Shown here: positions 6,056 through 7,177 of the stretch, in pieces
Numbering within the stretch: the stretch's first letter is position 1
Layout of the letters: each line of letters opens with the position of its first letter
Program-made: the position numbers and the translations under genes
Assembly: GCA_034665745.1 (NCBI GenBank)
Contig: JAXDJJ010000038.1
Location: 1 to 7,177 of the forward strand
Direction: 5' to 3'
Length of the DNA stretch: 7,177 nt
From: JAXDJJ01 sp034665745
GTDB taxonomy: Bacteria > Actinomycetota > CADDZG01 > WHSQ01
The notes under the pieces: model-generated
Database searches by the model: none
What the model was told of the DNA's origin: nothing
Seen by the model: the letters and a program-made list of their open reading frames with translations, nothing else

Positions 6056-6085
6056 ATGCTAGGCCCCAGGAGGCGGGAATGTTGA
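6056..6085 (-). promoter_or_regulatory. Possible promoter of the desulfurase gene
   Basis: On the minus strand TCAACA (6080-6085), an 18-nt spacer, and TAGCAT (6056-6061). Transcription would start about 4 nt before ATG 6045, which agrees with the missing Shine-Dalgarno. The -35 match is 4 of 6 to TTGACA, so this is a weak call. Confidence 0.28.
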
Positions 6086-6111
6086 TGGCCTGCTGGATGT
6101 TTTTGTCTACT

Positions 6112-6128
6112 GGGAACAACGAGTTCCC
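6112..6128. repeat. Inverted repeat GGGAAC-N5-GTTCCC upstream of the sigma gene
   Basis: Six-base arms, perfectly complementary, separated by AACGA. A second inverted repeat, GGGGA-N4-TCCCC, follows at 6140-6153. Their position upstream of the possible -10 suits operator sites. The spacing (GAAC-N5-GTTC) is one base longer than the usual Gram-positive LexA box, so no regulator is named. Confidence 0.4.
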
Positions 6129-6130
6129 TC

Positions 6131-6159
6131 TTCCAACGTGGGGAGGATTCCCCTACCAT
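6131..6159 (+). promoter_or_regulatory. Possible promoter of the sigma factor gene
   Basis: TTCCAA at 6131-6136, a 17-nt spacer, and TACCAT at 6154-6159, which fits the loose actinobacterial -10 form TAnnnT. The second inverted repeat lies inside the spacer. A start near 6166 would give a leader of about 200 nt. The -35 is poor. Confidence 0.25.
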
Positions 6160-6305
6160 GTGGAGAATCGTTAGTTGAGCACCAAAACAAGCCCCGTCTG
6201 TGGCAACTGCAGCAGATCGAGCGCCCGGCACCGCCGCCTAGCGGCCGTCGCTTCAAGCGACCTTAAGCCGGCCGATCGGCTCGCCGGAGATGGACTAAGG
6301 AGGGA

Positions 6306-6327
6306 GTCTCGACCCCAGGGTCGAGGC
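6306..6327 (+). promoter_or_regulatory. Leader hairpin before the sigma factor gene
   Basis: GTCTCGACC (6306-6314) pairs with GGTCGAGGC (6319-6327) around a CCAG loop: 9 bp with one G-U. A strong Shine-Dalgarno-like AAGGAGGG at 6297-6304 directly precedes it, with no start codon in range. The actual gene starts 38 nt beyond the hairpin. This may be a folded leader that affects translation. It matches no riboswitch class I know. Confidence 0.4.
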
Positions 6328-6365
6328 CTAGTCGCTTCCCCGAGCCGAAAGAGGTTGATGCACTG

Positions 6366-7177
6366 ATGAGCCCAGCACCGCGCCCCTACGAATCCCGCGA
6401 GGAAGCCGCCCATGAAGATCTGGTACGGCAATACCTGCGCGAGATCGGCCAGTACCCGCTTCTGACCGACATCCAGGAGGTCGAGCTTGCGAAGGCGATC
6501 GAGGATGGCGAGAAGGCTCAGGAGAAGCTGGACAAGGCCACCAAGAAGTTCACCGACAAGCAGCGCCGCGACCTCGAGACGAAGGCTCGTCTCGGCCGGC
6601 AGGCGAAGCGCCGGTTCATCCAGTCCAACCTCCGCCTTGTCGTGTCGATCGCGAAGAAGTACTCCGCGGCCGGCCTGCCTCTCCTCGACCTGATCCAGGA
6701 GGGCAACCTCGGCCTCATGCGTGCGGTCGAGAAGTTCGACTACCAGCGCGGTTTCAAGTTCTCCACCTACGCAACGTGGTGGATCCGTCAGGCCATCACG
6801 CGAGCGATCGCGGACAAGGCCCGAACGATCCGTATCCCGGTGCACATGGTCGAGACCCTCTATCGCGTCCGTAAGGTCCAGTCGGAGCTCCTCGAGAAGC
6901 TCGGCCGCGAGCCGACCATCGAAGAGATCGCCGAGATGTCCGACCTCACCCCCGAGAAGGTCCGCGAGGCGTTCCGCGTCCTGCCCGAGCCCGTGTCTCT
7001 GCACGAGCCCGTCGGTGACGAGGATGCCGAGCTCGGTGACTTCATCGAGGACGAGGATGTCGAGGGCCCCTTCCAGGCTGCAGCCATGGCGCTGCGCCAG
7101 GAAGACCTCTGGAACATGCTGGACTCGCTGTCGGAGCGTGAGAAGAAGGTCCTCGCGCTGCGCTTCGGTCTCGTGAC
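6366..7177 (+). CDS. RpoD/SigA-family RNA polymerase sigma factor (3'-truncated by the window edge)
   Basis: The frame is open from ATG 6366 to the window end, 270 codons without a stop. It encodes a group 1 or 2 sigma-70 factor, which directs RNA polymerase to -10/-35 promoters. Region 1.2 is at about 18-50 (DLVRQYLREIGQYPLLT). Region 2 is at 82-150 and holds the sigma-70 signature: LDLIQEGNLGLMRAVEKFD at 107-125, then FKFSTYATWWIRQAITRAI at 130-148. Region 3 follows (KARTIRIPVHMVETLYRVRK at 151-170, then KLGREPTIEEIA), then an acidic linker and the start of region 4 (LSEREKKVLALRFGL). The region 4.2 helix-turn-helix lies outside the window. There is no long region 1.1, so it may be a SigB-like group 2 paralogue rather than the principal factor. 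Regions 1.2 and 2.1 are separated by a Lys/Arg-rich linker. AAAGAGG at 6348-6354 is a weak ribosome binding site 11 nt upstream. Confidence 0.94.
   Translation, partial: MSPAPRPYESREEAAHEDLVRQYLREIGQYPLLTDIQEVELAKAIEDGEKAQEKLDKATKKFTDKQRRDLETKARLGRQAKRRFIQSNLRLVVSIAKKYSAAGLPLLDLIQEGNLGLMRAVEKFDYQRGFKFSTYATWWIRQAITRAIADKARTIRIPVHMVETLYRVRKVQSELLEKLGREPTIEEIAEMSDLTPEKVREAFRVLPEPVSLHEPVGDEDAELGDFIEDEDVEGPFQAAAMALRQEDLWNMLDSLSEREKKVLALRFGLV

Larger units (their letters stand above)
6046..6365. other. 320-base divergent intergenic region rich in hairpins
   Basis: No convincing gene lies here. Towards the desulfurase, a possible minus-strand promoter is TAGCAT at 6056-6061 with TCAACA at 6080-6085. 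Towards the sigma gene there are two inverted repeats (6112-6128 and 6140-6153), a possible -10, then a leader with several self-complementary stretches: GTCGC/GCGAC around 6248-6262, GCCGATCGGC at 6271-6280, and a 9-bp hairpin at 6306-6327. A 63-codon TTG-started frame at 6175-6366 is Arg- and Ser-rich, uses AGA, AGG and CTA codons unlike the neighbouring genes, and is judged non-coding. Confidence 0.6.

Noticed and set aside
6112..6128. LexA (SOS) box upstream of the sigma gene
   Set aside because: The half sites GAAC and GTTC are present but are 5 nt apart, not the usual 4, and the flanking consensus is not met.
6171..7004. A 277-codon open frame on the minus strand
   Set aside because: It is the antisense shadow of the sigma factor on the plus strand, whose protein has unmistakable sigma-70 signatures. 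The antisense product is Leu/Arg/Asp-rich low-complexity sequence.

Overview
The window is GC-rich (roughly 60%) bacterial DNA. Several things fit a high-GC Gram-positive, most likely an Actinomycetota lineage: GC-ending codons, a TTG start, clear AGGAG-type Shine-Dalgarno sites, an RpoD/SigA-type sigma factor, and many proteins exported with simple Sec-type signal peptides. I cannot assign a genus. No mobile element, CRISPR array, rRNA or tRNA is visible.

Layout, left to right. (1) 13-2136, minus: a large secreted metalloprotease with a HEFFH zinc site and a C-terminal domain like that of immune inhibitor A. (2) 2137-2277: a short divergent promoter region carrying a nearly perfect inverted repeat. 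(3) 2278-2892, plus: a manganese-type superoxide dismutase, ending at a strong hairpin terminator that it shares with the convergent gene on its right. (4) 2966-5445, minus: four consecutive small secreted proteins with nearly the same signal peptide. They form two paralogous pairs: a four-cysteine 'YLHGT' pair (2966-3616 and 3742-4377) and a 'GTYD...DTDGD...VTATFS' pair (4521-4979 and 5008-5445). Hairpin terminators separate the transcripts, except that the last two genes look like one operon. (5) 5551-6045, minus: a DUF523/TudS-type iron-sulfur desulfurase. (6) 6046-6365: a 320-base divergent intergenic region rich in hairpins. (7) 6366 to the right edge, plus: the first 270 codons of a primary-type sigma-70 factor, cut by the window end before region 4.2.

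How the parts relate. The superoxide dismutase, desulfurase and sigma factor are housekeeping genes. The least explained part is the run of four exported proteins. They share an export signal followed at once by lysines, were evidently made by tandem duplication, and carry duplicated terminators. Nothing in their sequences shows catalysis. They look like small, disulfide-stabilised, probably beta-rich exported domains; two have aspartate-rich loops that may bind calcium. A role at the cell surface or in the secretome beside the exported protease is inference only.
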